DNA of 16,922 nt from DASCOT01 sp036012155 (lineage in GTDB: Bacteria > Acidobacteriota > UBA890 > WLXD01). The notes under the pieces are model-generated. The model was not told the DNA's origin. It did not search any database and worked only from the letters and a program-made list of their open reading frames with translations. Where the stretch lies: the NCBI GenBank assembly GCA_036012155.1, contig DASCOT010000140.1:1-16922 (forward strand), written 5' to 3'. A program made the translations under genes and the position numbers. Below are positions 14,592 to 16,922 of the stretch, one piece after another; within the stretch, counting starts at the first letter, position 1; the number at the start of each line of letters is the position of its first letter.

Positions 14592-15533
14592 TCAACGATC
14601 GATCAACGAGGCGATCACCGTTGGCAACGACGCAATCGCTGCAGTACCCGACAGCAGGCACGATGCCGAGGCCGCCCTGACCGCGGCGCGTGTAGCCGAC
14701 ATCGCGTCGGCGCCGCCAAGGCGTGACACGACGAACGCCGCACCGAAGATATCGCCCGCTCCCGTCGGATCAACGACCTCCACCTCGGGCGCGGCCACCT
14801 GCACGCCCGCTACCTCGTCCTCGAAGAGCTCCGCGCCGGCAGCACCGCGCGTGACTACGATCGTACGCGGCCCTACTGACCGGTCCAGCGTGGCGCGCAC
14901 GAATCGCCCGATCGGGTCTGAACACGCTTCACCGGAGGCCGCCGGCCCCGCCAACACGGCCGCCTCGTGTTCGTTGCACTGCACCGTGTGCGCGGCGTCG
15001 ATCCAGCGGCGCCAGTCGGCAGGTCGCTCGGGGTAGCGGCGGCCGTTGGCGTCACGGCCGAGTACCAGGCTGTGGACATCGAGATGAACCGGTGGGCTCG
15101 ATGCGGACAGCCGAGCCAGCGCGCCCTGGGTGAGCACCGCCCCTGTCACACAGTTGAGCAAGATGGCGTCGGCGGTAAGCACCGCATCGATCTCGTGCGC
15201 GCCAAGCGGTGGTGTCGGATACATCAGGCGCTCCTCGCGATCACCGCCGATACGGCCGCCATCTCGATACTCGAGGGCTACCTGGCTGGGCGGCCCCGTC
15301 CAGGAGACGAGCCCCGAATCAACGACGTTGCCAAACGTGGACCACTCACCCCGCACTCGATCGTGAAGCGCATGCGCCACACGGCAGACGGGGAGGACCT
15401 CGGTGCCGGGGCCGGCCAGCGCCGCCACGGCGCTGACGCTGTAGGTGAGTCCACCGAGGCTATGGACAATGCTCCCGTCGGCTCGCACGATTTGATCGTC
15501 GACCACCACCCCGACGACCGCGATCCTCGACAT
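14592..15533 (-). CDS. PfkB (ribokinase) family carbohydrate or nucleoside kinase
   Basis: 313 residues. Cytoplasmic kinase that transfers phosphate from ATP to a sugar, nucleoside or related alcohol. The C-terminal signature is clear: VDPTGAGDIFGAAFV (254-268), with Asp261 as expected catalytic base and GAGD as anion hole. Upstream are the usual QCNEHEAAVLAG (185-196) and IVVTRGAAGAELF (225-237) blocks. The N-terminal motif reads GGLTYSVSAVAALAG (27-41); the Asn of the common GGxxxN form is replaced by Ser, as in PfkB branches that keep GGxxxY/S variants. The substrate therefore cannot be inferred. ATG 15533 lies 6 bp after the stop of the symporter gene, with no strong ribosome site, which suggests coupled expression. 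The pair most likely takes up and phosphorylates one substrate. Family secure; substrate unknown. Confidence 0.92.
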   Translation of the reverse strand: MSRIAVVGVVVDDQIVRADGSIVHSLGGLTYSVSAVAALAGPGTEVLPVCRVAHALHDRVRGEWSTFGNVVDSGLVSWTGPPSQVALEYRDGGRIGGDREERLMYPTPPLGAHEIDAVLTADAILLNCVTGAVLTQGALARLSASSPPVHLDVHSLVLGRDANGRRYPERPADWRRWIDAAHTVQCNEHEAAVLAGPAASGEACSDPIGRFVRATLDRSVGPRTIVVTRGAAGAELFEDEVAGVQVAAPEVEVVDPTGAGDIFGAAFVVSRLGGADAMSATRAAVRAASASCLLSGTAAIASLPTVIASLIDR

Positions 15534-15539
15534 CGTCGA

Positions 15540-16922
15540 TCAGGCTTCGCCTATCGGCGACAGCATTGCGAACGAAGCCCCGACGGCAAACGTGATCGTC
15601 GCACCGAGCGGTGCCAACCATGTCCACGCCAGGGCGGTCTGCTGCTGAGCAAAGAGCGCCGCGCCGACTCCCGCCAGCAGGGCAATCGCGACGTGCGTTT
15701 CGCGGACGCGCCAGGAGGTACCGGCGAGCAGGAAGACTCCGAGGACTCCCCCGAACGTGACCGACGTGATCGTCAATCCAGCCTCGAGAACCGATCCCCA
15801 TGCGCGTGCCAATGCGGCGACCATGGCCAACGTTACGGCAGCCCCGACCGTGTACCACCGGGAGGCGCGAAGCGCCCTCGATTCGACCCGCTGATCCTGA
15901 CTGCGCAGCGCGAAGTCCAGGGTAGCGGCCGACGCAACCGAGCTCATCGAAGAAGACAGCGTCGACATGGCCGCGGCGAACACCGCGGCGATCACCAACC
16001 CGCCGATTCCGGGTGGCATCTGCTCGGCGATGAAGCGCGGAAACACCTGATCGTTGGAGGTAAACGGGTGCGACGGCGGATGCAGCTCGTAGAAGACGAA
16101 CAGCAAAGAGCCCAGCACCAAGAAGAGCGCCAATTGGGCCAGTACGAGCACCCCCGAGGCCACCACCGCCCGACGTGCTTGCCGAGCCGAGCCGCAGGCC
16201 AGGAGGCGCTGCACGAACATCTGATCGGTGCCATGCGTGGCCATCGTTAGCGTGGCGCCGCCGATCAGACCGGCCCAGAACACGTATGGATTCGACCAGG
16301 TCCATGCCATGTCGAAAACACGTAGCTTGGCGAGCGGCTCGAGAACCGCGCGCGCTCCCTCCCAACCTCCGGGGATGCGCCACACCAAGAGAACGAACGC
16401 CAGCACAGCACCGGAGAGATAGACGATCAGCTGGACGGCATCGTTCCAAATGACCGCCCGCAACCCACCGCGCAGCGTGTAGACGAGCGTCACCACGGAG
16501 ACACCGGTGACCGCGAGCCACAATGGCATCGGCAGAAGCGCTTGCAGCACCAGCGCTGTAGCGAACAACCTGACGCCGTCAGCGAGACAACGCGATAGCA
16601 GGAAAATCATCGAGGCTACGCGCTGCGCAACTGCGCCGAAACGCCGGGCCAGGAGCTCATACGCAGTCTCGATACGACCGGCGAAATACGCCGGAACCAG
16701 CAACCAGGCCACCAACAATCGACCGACGACATACCCCATGGCGACCTGTAAGAATGTCAGGTCACCGGCATAGGCGATTGCCGGGACACCGACGAACGTG
16801 AGCGTCGACGTTTCGGTGCCGACGATCGATAGGCAGGTACTCCACCACGGCATTCGACGGCCGGCGAGAAAGTAATCCTCGACGGTCCCCTGCCCCCGCC
16901 CAACACGCTCGCCCAGCCAGAG
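15540..16922 (-). CDS. Sodium:solute symporter (SSS family), N-terminus beyond the right window edge
   Basis: 460 residues are visible, and the frame is open through base 16922. Inner-membrane carrier coupling Na+ entry to uptake of a small organic solute. The visible part begins inside the first conserved block: EDYFLAGRRMPWW, then SIVGTETSTLTFVGVP and GYVVGRLLVAWLLVP, typical of TM1-TM2 in SSS proteins. RCLADGVRLFATAL, GGLRAVIWNDAVQLIVYL, ATHGTDQMFVQRLLA and the Ser-rich AAAMSTLSSSMSSVASA (the usual Na+-site helix TM8) follow in family order. At least eleven hydrophobic segments can be counted. An internal ATG at 16853 should not be taken as the start, because conserved residues precede it in frame. 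The gene is followed after 6 bp by the PfkB kinase. Substrate class (sugar, sialic acid, nucleoside or amino acid) cannot be told from the sequence alone. Confidence 0.94.
   Translation of the reverse strand, partial: LWLGERVGRGQGTVEDYFLAGRRMPWWSTCLSIVGTETSTLTFVGVPAIAYAGDLTFLQVAMGYVVGRLLVAWLLVPAYFAGRIETAYELLARRFGAVAQRVASMIFLLSRCLADGVRLFATALVLQALLPMPLWLAVTGVSVVTLVYTLRGGLRAVIWNDAVQLIVYLSGAVLAFVLLVWRIPGGWEGARAVLEPLAKLRVFDMAWTWSNPYVFWAGLIGGATLTMATHGTDQMFVQRLLACGSARQARRAVVASGVLVLAQLALFLVLGSLLFVFYELHPPSHPFTSNDQVFPRFIAEQMPPGIGGLVIAAVFAAAMSTLSSSMSSVASAATLDFALRSQDQRVESRALRASRWYTVGAAVTLAMVAALARAWGSVLEAGLTITSVTFGGVLGVFLLAGTSWRVRETHVAIALLAGVGAALFAQQQTALAWTWLAPLGATITFAVGASFAMLSPIGEA

Noticed and set aside
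14467..14661. Upstream extension of the DUF4097-like frame by 65 codons
   Set aside because: The signal peptide and GGAG site set the start at 14466. The extension overlaps the kinase gene end and the palindrome.
14967..16250. Plus-strand open frame of 427 codons
   Set aside because: Antisense to the kinase and symporter genes; composition is Arg/His/Gln-rich and unlike a folded protein.
15460..16521. Minus-strand frame of 353 codons overlapping the symporter
   Set aside because: Out of frame with the SSS motifs, which run unbroken in the neighbouring frame.

Overview
The window comes from a GC-rich genome of a Gram-negative (diderm) bacterium. The diderm assignment rests on a TolC-type outer-membrane protein, two predicted lipoproteins with lipoboxes and a MacA/MacB-like efflux set. 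Wording such as QPLLRNFG in the outer-membrane protein, a DUF4097-like lipoprotein and a PDZ-less HtrA would fit a little-cultured phylum such as Acidobacteriota or Gemmatimonadota. That placement is an impression and was not tested. No rRNA, tRNA, CRISPR array, insertion sequence or phage gene is visible. GC content is so high that long antisense frames shadow most genes; they are set aside.

Left part (1-3248, all minus strand): an HtrA-type serine protease, then an unrecognised membrane-anchored protein whose C-terminal part resembles an NlpC/P60 fold but has no cysteine, then, 19 bp further on, urocanate hydratase (hutU), which runs off the left edge. A divergent intergenic region (3249-3524) separates this group from the next.

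Centre (3525-13573, all plus strand): one tight block. It encodes a membrane-anchored adaptor (MacA/HlyD type), a MacB-type ATPase, two different MacB/FtsX-type permeases and a TolC-family outer-membrane factor. The ATPase and permease genes are joined by stop/start overlaps. Together they predict a complete tripartite ABC efflux pump in which the usual single MacB chain is split into three proteins. Four bases after the TolC-family gene begins a 1239-residue lipoprotein: a GATase-like N-terminal domain joined by a Pro-rich linker to a six-hairpin (alpha/alpha)6 glycosidase. Its reading frame only makes sense as a secreted lipoprotein if translation starts at a CTG codon, which has a well-spaced Shine-Dalgarno sequence. 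The first conventional start would remove the whole signal peptide.

Right part (13631-16922, minus strand): a sodium:solute symporter (entering from the right edge) and a PfkB-family sugar or nucleoside kinase lie 6 bp apart, suggesting uptake followed by phosphorylation. Downstream is a DUF4097-like lipoprotein gene with a single-base frameshift near its 3' end. A perfect 18-bp palindrome sits just upstream of that gene. This group converges on the glycosidase gene.
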